A DNA stretch of 64,000 nucleotides from contig NC_021676.1 of the NCBI RefSeq assembly GCF_000247815.1, positions 6,636,943 through 6,700,942 of the forward strand, written 5' to 3'. Positions within the stretch are counted from its first letter, which is position 1, and every line of letters starts with the position of its first letter. Source of the DNA: Ficedula albicollis (Eukaryota > Chordata > Aves > Passeriformes > Muscicapidae). Made by a program: the position numbers and the translations under genes. The notes under the pieces are model-generated. The model was not told the origin of the DNA and searched no databases. It saw only the letters and a program-made list of their open reading frames with translations. This document shows positions 47,001 through 58,900 of this stretch, piece after piece.

Positions 47001-47246
47001 TGTCCCAAAATACTCGTATTAAATTACACATCAAATGACATCTTAAAGCCAGCCCCAGAATAAATTCTGCTAGAAGCAAACATACCGGTTACTTGCAATA
47101 ATCTGGTTAGCGAGCACATTCTTCCCTGTTGGAGCATAGTTCCAGTCCACCTCATGGATCCCCAGGTAATAGACTCTGATGACACCCCCAGCAAGTGTGG
47201 GTGACAGCATGGGCAGGCAGAGCAGCAACCACCAGACTGATCCCAT
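28794..47246 (-). CDS. HEPH: Hephaestin, membrane multicopper ferroxidase (20 coding exons)
   Basis: Hephaestin oxidises Fe2+ to Fe3+ at the cell surface, working with ferroportin in iron export. Twenty phase-compatible exons encode about 1,152-1,158 residues, like the human protein: signal peptide (1-22), three paired cupredoxin units (about 23-408, 408-758, 758-1061), a stalk, one transmembrane helix and a cytoplasmic tail with [14 protein letters not shown]. Trinuclear-cluster histidines are visible as TIHPHG and YHSH in unit 1, and SVHAHG, HTVHFH and HCHVSDHIH in unit 3. Type 1 copper Cys/His/Met motifs appear in units 2 and 3. DENxSW acidic motifs in exons 4, 10 and 16 correspond to the ferroxidase-type metal sites. 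The anchor separates it from soluble ceruloplasmin, and its place beside HSF3 favours HEPH over HEPHL1. Coding exons: 47086-47246, 44743-44987, 44039-44251, 43275-43454, 42692-42946, 42033-42201, 40776-40915, about 39852-39987, 39480-39680, 37887-38037, 37362-37574, 36816-37026, 36417-36556, 35407-35538, 34401-34507, 33437-33662, 31941-32080, 31405-31567, 30682-30714, 28794-29038. Confidence 0.96.
29039..30681 (-). other. HEPH intron 19
   Basis: About 1.6 kb. It contains the duplicated CR1 fragment at 29144-29410; nothing else was recognised. Confidence 0.75.
29144..29410 (+). mobile_element. CR1 LINE 3' end, internally duplicated
   Basis: A 116-bp segment starting tagtggaatcagcattcctg occurs at 29144 and 29260; the second copy continues through gttggactccaggatcttag, aggtcttttccaatcttaat and gattcaatgattca. 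That is the terminal sequence of avian CR1 with its short ATTCTATG-type end repeats. The first copy lacks the end, so this is one element with a tandem duplication rather than two insertions. Confidence 0.85.
30682..30714 (-). CDS. HEPH: HEPH coding exon 19: acidic stalk microexon
   Basis: A 33-nt exon encoding [11 protein letters not shown] between the oxidase domains and the membrane helix. The acceptor is gtttcctttcag and the donor gtatgg. Phase 1 in and out matches its neighbours, but its small size makes it less certain than the other exons. Confidence 0.8.
30715..31404 (-). other. HEPH intron 18
   Basis: About 0.7 kb with standard GT/AG ends. Nothing else was recognised. Confidence 0.7.
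31405..31567 (-). CDS. HEPH: HEPH coding exon 18: domain 6 copper centre
   Basis: Encodes [20 protein letters not shown] and [20 protein letters not shown], the classic multicopper oxidase HCH...H...M signature joining the type 1 and trinuclear sites. The acceptor is ctctgacag and the donor gtaggg. Confidence 0.96.
31568..31940 (-). other. HEPH intron 17
   Basis: About 0.4 kb with standard GT/AG ends. Nothing else was recognised. Confidence 0.7.
31941..32080 (-). CDS. HEPH: HEPH coding exon 17: domain 6
   Basis: Encodes [40 protein letters not shown] and ETFLYK. HTVHFH supplies copper-binding histidines. The acceptor is ccctgcacag and the donor gtgaga; it ends in phase 0. Confidence 0.95.
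32081..33436 (-). other. HEPH intron 16
   Basis: About 1.4 kb. No exon or repeat family was recognised. Confidence 0.7.
33437..33662 (-). CDS. HEPH: HEPH coding exon 16: domain 5/6
   Basis: Encodes [38 protein letters not shown] and ends ESNKMH. The DENQSW motif matches the domain 6 ferroxidase site. The acceptor is cttctgatcag and the donor gtaatg. Confidence 0.95.
33663..34400 (-). other. HEPH intron 15
   Basis: About 0.7 kb. Nothing recognised. The equivalent positions of units 1 and 2 have no intron, so this one is specific to the third unit. Confidence 0.7.
34401..34507 (-). CDS. HEPH: HEPH coding exon 15: domain 5
   Basis: Encodes [20 protein letters not shown] and [15 protein letters not shown]. 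The acceptor is gtccctcag and the donor gtaaaa; it ends in phase 0. It is missed by a simple ORF scan because the exon is short. Confidence 0.94.
34508..36416 (-). other. HEPH introns 14 and 13 (around exon 14)
   Basis: The stretches 34508-35406 and 35539-36416 flank exon 14. Neither shows a further exon or a recognisable repeat. Confidence 0.7.
35407..35538 (-). CDS. HEPH: HEPH coding exon 14: domain 5 copper motif
   Basis: Encodes [20 protein letters not shown] and [16 protein letters not shown]; the HAHG histidines belong to the trinuclear cluster formed by domains 1 and 6 types. The acceptor is tgtctcaag and the donor gtaggt. Confidence 0.94.
36417..36556 (-). CDS. HEPH: HEPH coding exon 13: domain 5
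   Basis: Encodes [30 protein letters not shown] and DEHLGIL. The acceptor is catttctcag and the donor gtaagg. Confidence 0.95.
36816..37026 (-). CDS. HEPH: HEPH coding exon 12: domain 4/5 link
   Basis: Encodes [18 protein letters not shown] (type 1 Cys, His and Met of domain 4), then [20 protein letters not shown]. The acceptor is ctccctcag and the donor gtagag; it ends in phase 2. Confidence 0.95.
37362..37574 (-). CDS. HEPH: HEPH coding exon 11: domain 4 core
   Basis: Encodes [40 protein letters not shown] and [15 protein letters not shown]. The acceptor is ctcctttccag and the donor gtgagt. Confidence 0.95.
37887..38037 (-). CDS. HEPH: HEPH coding exon 10: domain 4 start
   Basis: Encodes [20 protein letters not shown] and ends ESNRMH; equivalent to exons 4 and 16. 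The acceptor is gtaattctag and the donor gtatgg. Confidence 0.95.
38038..39479 (-). other. HEPH intron 9
   Basis: About 1.4 kb; no exon or repeat family recognised. Confidence 0.7.
39480..39680 (-). CDS. HEPH: HEPH coding exon 9: domain 3 end
   Basis: Encodes [27 protein letters not shown]-type [16 protein letters not shown] and [15 protein letters not shown]. The acceptor is gcctgtcccag (or two bases further in) and the donor gtaaag after CAG, phase 0. Confidence 0.92.
39852..39987 (-). CDS. HEPH: HEPH coding exon 8: domain 3, 3' boundary uncertain
   Basis: Begins after acceptor tgtattctag with [19 protein letters not shown], then [15 protein letters not shown] and WYHDG. The donor is not clear. 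A gtggat just below 39852 (phase 2) and a gtacac just below 39834 (phase 2) both keep the frame if exon 9 starts at 39678; a gtgttt further downstream is in phase 0 and would pair with an exon 9 start at 39680. Confidence 0.8.
40776..40915 (-). CDS. HEPH: HEPH coding exon 7: domain 3
   Basis: Encodes [30 protein letters not shown] and KHLGIL. It has the same phases as exons 2 and 13, the equivalent positions of units 1 and 3. The acceptor is tgcatttag and the donor gtgaga. Confidence 0.94.
40916..42032 (-). other. HEPH intron 6
   Basis: About 1.1 kb; no exon recognised. A small cagtgggaag repeat lies near 41195. Confidence 0.7.
42033..42201 (-). CDS. HEPH: HEPH coding exon 6: domain 2/3 link
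   Basis: Encodes [11 protein letters not shown], then [20 protein letters not shown], the first strand of unit 2. The acceptor is tcttggccag and the donor gtgagt; it ends in phase 2. CpG content is high for the gene. Confidence 0.94.
42692..42946 (-). CDS. HEPH: HEPH coding exon 5: domain 2 core
   Basis: Encodes [51 protein letters not shown] and [12 protein letters not shown], with the type 1 Cys/His pair of domain 2. The acceptor is tggttttgcag and the donor gtaagg. Confidence 0.95.
43275..43454 (-). CDS. HEPH: HEPH coding exon 4: domain 2 start
   Basis: Encodes [20 protein letters not shown] and ends ESNKMH. The DENLSW acidic motif matches the iron-binding site region of ceruloplasmin and hephaestin. 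The acceptor is ctcacctcag and the donor gtcagt. Confidence 0.95.
43455..44038 (-). other. HEPH intron 3
   Basis: About 0.6 kb. A short near-tandem repeat (cccttttccaagataccc type) lies at about 43615-43660. Nothing else recognised. Confidence 0.7.
44039..44251 (-). CDS. HEPH: HEPH coding exon 3: domain 1 end
   Basis: Encodes [11 protein letters not shown]..., [20 protein letters not shown] and [20 protein letters not shown], supplying the second HxH copper pair of unit 1. The acceptor is attgttctag and the donor gtaaaa. Confidence 0.95.
44743..44987 (-). CDS. HEPH: HEPH coding exon 2: domain 1
   Basis: Encodes about residues 54-135, including [38 protein letters not shown] and the copper motif [15 protein letters not shown]. 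The acceptor is tgaattcaacag and the donor gtaaat; it ends in phase 1. Confidence 0.95.
44988..47085 (-). other. HEPH intron 1
   Basis: About 2.1 kb between the signal-peptide exon and exon 2, the longest HEPH intron in the coding part. It is A/T-rich near 46000-46600. No exon recognised. Confidence 0.7.
47086..47246 (-). CDS. HEPH: HEPH coding exon 1: start and signal peptide
   Basis: Starts [20 protein letters not shown], a typical signal peptide, then [19 protein letters not shown], the first cupredoxin strand of the family. The donor is gtatgt and the exon ends in phase 2. An acceptor-like cacctttcag six bases before the ATG suggests one or more upstream 5' UTR exons; an in-frame ATG at 47321 would add 25 residues ahead of the signal peptide and is less likely. 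Confidence 0.93.
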
Positions 47247-47651
47247 CACAGCCTGAAAGGTGTTGTTGGAAGCTACACCTACATGGGAAACACAAAAAGA
47301 ATTAAAGAGAATTATGGCCATTTGGTCTGAAGGTGCTGGACATTTTGAGAGGGTATGAAGAAATCAGGTGTAAGTACCATCAGGATCATTACTCAAATAG
47401 TGAAGAAGGAAATCACTCTGTAACAAAATTGACACACAAGGTGGATGGAGATCATGCCTTGGTAATGAGTCCCCAGTACCAAATGTACTGCTCTCATAAT
47501 AATTTAATTATTTTTTCACTACTGCTCACATTCCAAATCATCTTACAGGTCCACATACAAAGCTCAATGAAATAGTCCTGAGTATGTATATGTATATTTT
47601 AAACTCTCACCAAGATCTCCCTATTCTAAGTCACCTGAGGAAGTAAAATTT

Positions 47652-47849
47652 AGTCACTATGAAGTAATTTTAAATTTTTATTTCTTTAAAATGGCTCTTA
47701 GGGAGCATCTATCTGTATTCCAGGACTACACCTCAAATGGGCTGCACGTTAGTCACTATGAAGTAATTTTAAATTTTTATTTCTTTAAAATGGCTCTTAG
47801 GGAGCATCTATCTGTAATCCAGGACTACACCTCAAACAAGCTGCACAAG
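47652..47849. repeat. Two-copy tandem duplication, 99-bp period
   Basis: Segment starting agtcactatgaagtaatttt occurs at 47652 and 47751 with very few differences. Confidence 0.94.
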
Positions 47850-48445
47850 GTTTTTCCTTTCTGTTCCATTATTTTCCCCAAGATTTTGATCAATAAGCAG
47901 CTTACTCATAAAACTTCCAATTGACACTAAGCTTGTTGGCAATAAGCATCAGAAATACTCTAAATAGAGTTGGGAAGAAGTTGGGGAAACTGTCTGAAAT
48001 CATCAAAACACAGTTGTGTGAATACAGGCTCAAAGAACTGCCTGTATGAAGGAGAAGCTGTTGCAATATGGGGCAGTAGAATTACACCAAAAGATAAGGA
48101 AGGATTAAACCGCATTTAAAAATCACGTGAAAATGACTGCAAAAGTTCTCACACAATGATACCCTTTACAAAGCTGGATGTAGCCAACAAACAAACAGCA
48201 CCTAAATGAGATGTTGAGACACAGCTCTTGAGACATGTAAGAGCAACTCAGAATCGCAGAGAAACAGAAAGCAAGAGAATGAGAAGCATGACCTAGCAAG
48301 AAACCTCAGAAGAATCAGTTTTCCTTTTCATACAACAAGGGCTGGTGACACAGCACCGCGGCAAAGGTTTGTCATAAAGAGATTGTCATTATTTATTCTT
48401 ACTGTCTTTGTAACAGCAACATGAGTGTGTAAGGTTTTTCTGCAG

Positions 48446-48581
48446 CAAAGCTGGATATTCTCTGAGCTTTCAGTCAGCACAGCGTCACACAGAGCTGCTT
48501 TGAAACCCCTTCTCAAAGCTGGATATTCTCTGAGCTTTCAGTCAGGACAGTGTCACACAGAGCTGCTTTGAAACCCCTTCA
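48446..48581. repeat. Two-copy tandem duplication, 68-bp period
   Basis: Segment starting caaagctggatattctctga occurs at 48446 and 48514, differing at about two positions. Confidence 0.94.
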
Positions 48582-49259
48582 AACATCTGATACCCAACAG
48601 ACATGATTCAACCCCAGCACATGGCAATGGACTGAACACCTTCCAAAGCTTCACTTCTTGATTTCCAAACATGCTGTGCTATTCTCAGAAGCTAATGATA
48701 ATCAAGTATTGCTGTTTCCAAACAGTCATTAAATTGGACAAAGTTTGGAGACACCTTCTTTCTCTCCTTTCTCAGAAGGGAGCTGTAGGGATCTCTAAAT
48801 CTGAGATATTTTGGATTCATGAACACAGTATATAGCTCTGCTCCAGTGGCTCTACCAGCCAGTCTCCTTCAGAAGCTCCTGGTCATACACCTGATAAAAC
48901 TCAGGTACAGAACAGCCCCTTCAAAGCATCTTCAGCAGTGTGGGAACAGCAGCAGCACACTGGCTCATGCCCACCCCTACATACCACTCAGTCACTGACT
49001 TATTCCCTGCTGCTGTTCACAGGGAGGTAAAATACCTTCTTTGGCTCACTCAGTGCCAACGTGGACTCAAAGCAAGGAGTTTGTCAAACCATACCTGTGC
49101 TTCACACAGCAGACCAGCAAAAGGCAGTGGTGACAGCAATGTGGAAAGAAAGAAACAGCAGCACCAGTCCTCAGCCTGAAACCTACCACCCCGCCAGCAC
49201 ACACCCCGAGGGAAGGGCAGCGGGATGCTCCTGACTCAGCCCAAGCTATGGCCTTTCTG

Positions 49260-52874
<3,615 letters not shown>

Positions 52875-52983
52875 AATGGCGAGAATTTCTGCATTCTGGA
52901 TGAGCAGAGGTTTGCCAAGGAGCTGCTGCCCAAGTACTTCAAACACAACAACATCTCCAGCTTCATACGGCAGCTCAATATGT
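52875..52983 (+). CDS. HSF3: HSF3 coding exon 2: DNA-binding domain
   Basis: Phase 0 start, [20 protein letters not shown] then FIRQLNM, containing the DNA-recognition helix. The acceptor is tatttcctag and the donor gtaagc; it ends in phase 1. Confidence 0.96.
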
Positions 52984-55900
52984 GTAAGCATCAGCGGTTC
53001 CTCCACACTCTGCCAAGTTCACAGCTACTTGGTTTGGATTTCTTTAAACAAGCTAATGGACTTGGCAAGTCTTCCATCCCTAAAAAGCCTGATAAAAAGC
53101 TTCATCTCTGAGCCCTGGCCTTAAGTTTGCTTCACAAAAGAAAAGACTGATGATAGAGCTTGGTTTAGAGCTTGGTTTTTGTGTTTTAGCTCCAAGCTCT
53201 TTTGAGTAACTGCTGTAAGAGCATATGCTGGTGCCTAAAGGCGAGGTTCCCTGAGCTCCAGCATTGCTCTTGCAGCAAACGTGTACCCAGGGCAGTAGAG
53301 GCTGAGTGTTCACCCATATACTTAGAATGTGAAAAATAATTGCCTGGATTTTGGGGCTACCACTGCTCTTGCCTGCTTTGCTGTGTTGGAACCTGATCAA
53401 TCCTGCTGATGGGCCAAGCTGGACTACATTTCTCATTATGTTTGCTCAACTTGTGAGCATCATGTGGTAGCATTTCATAGCACATGCACAGCATGGCCAG
53501 GCAGAGGGATGCAGTGAGGGTGGCTCAGGGGCACAGTGCAGCATGCAAGGCTTCAGCAACCAACAGGAGTAACTGCAGGAGCTTCTGGGATTAGTGGAGG
53601 GACAACCAACATAGGAGGTGCTGCCTTAGAATTTCAGACTGACAGGGAGGAGCTCTCTGTCCTTGCCCAGTAGGTTTGCCTGATCTCTCTAGCTGATGTC
53701 TCTATAGGTTTTGTAACCTATAACACAGATAGCACATCTGTTTAGTCTCTGGGTAGAGGCTAGATGCTTGTTTGTGTTGTGTGCTTGTGTTTGTAAGATC
53801 CACTTGAGTGACAGAGCATAGTCCAAAGAAACAATTGTCTCTTCCCTTGTAGCCAGGGAAATGAAAAAAAAGCAAATACTCCTATGTAGATACACAGTGT
53901 AGTGGCAACCTCCTTTTCTGCTGGATCTATCCTGGATTTCTAATAATAGTTGGAGTACTTTAATTGTATTAAAACCTTGACTGAGAAGAGACATGGATTG
54001 GCCTGTCAGCTGAATCGTGCATCTACCCTGTGATGTTTGAGCAGTGATGGAAATAGAACTGGCAGTATCTTACTTTGCACAGACAGTCTGATATGAGGAA
54101 GGTTCTCTGCTGCAGGTTTTTATATAGACAGGCAAGGAACTAACTTCTCTGCCTTGCTTTATTCTGTAGACCATGGTGGTACATGACAGCATTTGTTCTA
54201 ATATGTAGTTGTCAGGGATAAAAGGGAAAGTGCACCATTCCTTTGCATCCACTGGGACATGATTCTATTCAAGATGTCATAATAAATTTCACTTCTGACT
54301 AACTGTTGTGAAGGTTTGTACGTGGCTGATGGTTTGGCCATGGCTGTCTTCCCTACAGACACATACTGAGCAGCTGCCTGTGCAGCCTGCCAAGGACAGG
54401 CAGTGGTACTGTGGACATATTCTCTAGCTGTGAAGATCAGAGCAATGAAATCATTGAGCACCAAGAAAAGCTACCTTGGCTGTTTTTCATAAATTCTGCT
54501 CCCAGTAACTGTAGTGCAGTGGGTGCTTTGGTAGCACTAGACTTTCCTTAAGCTGTATCTATTCCAAGTCAACTTCCAACTGGAAGAAATGCCTTTGTTG
54601 ATTTCCTCTCCACAGATGGTTTCAGGAAGGTGATTGCTCTGGAGAATGGTATCATTACAGCAGAGAAAAGCTCAGTCATTGAGTTCCAGCACCCTTTCTT
54701 CAAGCAAGGGAAGGCACATTTACTGGAAAACATCAAGCGCAAGGTACAGTCGAAGCACATATTTATTTCACCTAGTTACAGAAAGTGGCTTATCAGGAGC
54801 ACGTATGGGAGTTTCAAACACAGCCAGCAAATACCATGGGAGCCAAGGTAACTCCCTCACAGGGCCAGGCCAGTGCTTGCTGGGCCTCCTTGTGCCAGTG
54901 CTCAGACAAAACCTGCTCTGCTCTTGCTGGTGAAATGGGGTACGACCATGTTCTGCATCGTCATCAAACCACAGCCCTTCTCCACAGAGTTCATATCCCT
55001 GATTGCAGCTTAGCATGGTCTGCAGTTCTGTCAGCATCTCCCGCCTGAGAAAGGCACAAAGTGAAAGAAACAAAAGAAAATACGTTCCCATTTGGCGCTC
55101 ATTAAAAATTCACAAGGTCATCGGTAACCAGTTCATTTGGATGAGTTTGTGTAAATTATATTGCTCCTCCAAAACTGTGCTGCCATTAAGCTACATCCTT
55201 ATGAGCACTTTCTGCTTTTCTTTTGTACGTTCAGGCCTTGTCTGACCTGTTTCTGCACAGATATTTATCCTCTATTGGCACATTACAGCCTATAATATCC
55301 TGAGGAAGAGAGTATCATGATACATCACGTTGACATTTGAACTGCAGAATCTTTTCTTTAGGCTGTTGTCAGGTGTGGCTGCATTGCCCAGGGTAATAAA
55401 AGGCCGGGGTAGGCTGGAGAGGCACAATTGTGTTAGGATTGATTCTTGACTGAGCTGCCCCTGTTGGAGCCAGGATCGATGGAGTGGTGCTGGTGGGGGC
55501 TGTGCTCCCCCCCTGCTGTCACCACGTGTCCCAGCCTGCACGCCTGCCAGGGCCGCTGCACCGTGACGTCAGGTGTGGCACCATGTATCCCAGGGGTGGT
55601 GCACTGGGTGGAGTGTTCTAGATGGAAAGACAAGAGCTCTGCTCAGTGCCAAGTGTTGAATAGGTTGGTGAAAGATACTCTTTGTTGCACAGGAAATGTT
55701 AGTGATTTTTTGCAAAACAGTCATTTGTTTTCTTGCTGTTTTACTGCCTGGAATGGGGCCATATTCCAGTATTGGCTGTAAACTGTGTCTCAAGCCTCTG
55801 TCAGGGCTTGCTTTACTTTTTCCCTTTCACTTTTGGCGCTGCTGGTGTGCAGATACCCTGTGTGTCTTCACAGAATATCAGAATGGTTTGAATTGGAAGG

Positions 55901-58900
55901 CACTTTAGAGCTCATCTCATTCTACCCAGTGCCGTGGACAAGGACACCTCCCACTAGACCAGGTTGCTCCAAGCCCCATCCAGCCAGGGATGAGGCAGCC
56001 AGGTTTCCCTGGGCAGCCTGTGCCAGTGCCTCAGCACCCAAGGACACCCTGACTAGCCAGTTGAGGGCTCTAAGGAGCAGTTCCTTGGGCAGAATTTTTA
56101 TTTGCACTTGTTTTTTTGGAGGCTAGCTGGCTGCATTTGGAATTTCCACCCATTCCCTGCAACTTTTGGTTGTCTTCCCACAGAGAGGTGGTGTGCTGAA
56201 GAGAAATTAGGGAGCCTTGAATTCCATTTGGGATGCACCCTGTGTACATTAGCCTAAGTTATTAACTGCAGAAAACAGCAAAGCATCTAGACTGCAGACA
56301 GGGAGAACTGTCAGATCCTTCAGTCCATCCTTTGCACCACTGGATTGTGACAAGAAAGTAGTCATGTCTGAGAAGTGATTGCACAACAGCTGTGTTCTGT
56401 TCCGGCACAAGAGGATGGGATGTCGGTTTGTAACACCATTGGTTCATTTCTGACCATCCCATTCCTCTTTGGAAGACACACAAGATGTGTGAGCCAACCT
56501 GCACAGAAGTTATCTCACACCTCAGCAGGCCAATACCACATTGGTCCTTTCACCTCTCCCTTGGAATCTACATGAGATGCTTTCACATCCTCCTTGGAGT
56601 TCAACAGAGTAACAAGAAAACTCCCAGCAGGCTGTAGGCTGGGAGGGACACCTGGTACAACTCCATGTGGCTCAATTATAGTCAGTATTTGGCAAAATGA
56701 TGTTTGAAATTATGCCCACAAAACCTGGATGTATCATTCAGACATATGCAAGTGATGCACTATAGACCTGTCTTTTTCAAAATCCTGAGTTGTGCTGCAG
56801 CCAGCAATGCTTCTACTGCAGAGACAGTTGCTGAAGGAACTGGAAAATGTTTAATACAGAAGTGCAGGAGGGAGATGGTGAACTTTTTGCTCTCTGATGG
56901 CTTTTCCACCATCTTTTGAAGTAGCAGCATTCACGGATTGTGCTGTAAGCAGAAGAGCAGTTTAGACTCTTCTTTCTGCAGACAAGTCTCCATAACTTTG
57001 GAATGTCACTAGGCAGAGGGGTAGTAGAGGAAACACCAGTAAGGGAATCTGCAATTCAGCTGGTGTGGGATATATTTCCTGATTCAGTAGGATGCATCTA
57101 ACTATACACCTTCATCTCCCAGTAATTCAGTGGAAATTTGTTACTCCTTTGCTGGCAAATTTACTCACACCTGGAAGGACTATGATCATCTTGTTCTTCC
57201 ACTATTAGCTGTGGGGTTTTTTTGGCTGGTGTTTGCTCTGTGACACTAGAGGGCAAACTGTCACCAAGCCTGGCAGAGAACCCCCAGGGAAAGCCCTTTG
57301 CAGTCAGTGTTTTTTATTGCGAAGTTGTCATGAATCTACTGTCTCCAGGTACAAAGTGCTAAACTCATGTTCTCCTTGGCATCTTGTTTTTTTAATGTCC
57401 TAAGGATTGTGACCTGTAGCAGTTGTGTTTTGTGCCATGTAAGAATTGCAATCTTACCTGGTCTTTCAATGGGGCTTGGTCCTGCCCTGCAGGCTGACTG
57501 CACTCTCCCTGCAGCAAGGGCTTGGTCCTGCCCTGCAGGCTGACTGCACTCTCCCTGCAGTATGCACTGTTTGTAGTAAAGCATGTGTACCTATTCTAGG
57601 TGTCTGCAGTGAGAACTGAGGATCTCAAGGTCTGCACAGAGGATTTGCACAAAGTCCTGTCTGAGGTGCAGGAGATGAGAGAGCAGCAGAACAACATGGA
57701 TGTCAGGCTGGCTAACATGAAGAGGTAGACTCGGCTGTTTCGGGGCGCTTACGCTTTGAATGTTGCTTGTATCTGATGGAGATTGGCTAAATACGGGTTT
57801 CATTTGAACTGGAAACAGGTGAAGCTATATTTTTTCCTAAGGATGCCCATTCCACCCCACACAGCATTCTGAATCTTGTTTGGTTTTGTAATTCAGTTAC
57901 AGACTGGAGATTTAGACTGGGAGCTTGTTTGAGATTTCACTCTGGTTGGCAGCACCTGTAGTAGTTTCTTAGGTCAATAAAAGCATTTAATTTTTTTAAT
58001 ACAAACAGGGTTAGATGCAGTGAGGGACAATTGGTGTTTTGTTTTCTTTCTAACTGGAAGTGGACTTTGCACATCCTCATCTCTGTTCTCTCAGATCCCC
58101 TTCATATAGGCACTGGTAATTCATTCAGGTCGTTGGTATGCCAGCAGATATCAACCAGAGTTCAGGAGATACCTTTCTCTCTCTGTTCCTTAAAAAAAAA
58201 AAAAAACCACCAAGCCCCTTGAACACCACCTTTAGATCTGTCCCAAGGCTTTCAGTGTTTGGAAACAGGCTGAGTGTAACACAACGTCCTTATTCAACAG
58301 CTTTGAGGCTTTGAAGGAATACCTCAGATCAAGGTTATTGGTGGAGCAGCAGAGGATGAGGGTGTCCTTTTTAAGTGAGTGATGCTGCTATTGGAAAATG
58401 GAGTGAAGTTAACCCAGAGTTTATGCTAGTGGATCAAATTAACTGAGGGTTAGTTATCCACAGAAGGAATGTTGCCATTGGTTCTGCAAGATACTCTAAA
58501 AGTTTGAAAGCTGTGAAACTAGAGCATATAAAGTAAACTCTGTTCATCCTCTGTCTTCTGATTTATTCTGCATTGCAGAGAAAATAAGGCCCTGTGGAAA
58601 GAAGTGGCAGTTCTAAGGCAGAAGCACAGTCAACAACAGAAGCTGCTGTCTAAGGTACCATTGCAGCATCTTCAGTGCTACCATCCTTATTCCTGCCTCT
58701 GTGATACTTCATGGCATTCTTTGCTTATGTAGAATGACAAATGACACAGAGCTGAACAGGCTGTATTAATACAGCATAAAGAAAACATTCACAGTTCCTG
58801 AGTGTCCCAGAAGTAGCACAGTAAAGAACCACAAGCAAAGCACTAAGGAAAAGTCATAGTAGGATGTCAGTGTGTGGAGACAGTGCATGGTAACAGGAGC

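Larger units (their letters stand above)
54744..57599 (+). other. HSF3 intron 3
   Basis: About 2.9 kb, the longest visible HSF3 intron. It holds the CR1 fragment at 55870-56100 and the 47-bp duplication at 57473-57560. Confidence 0.7.
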
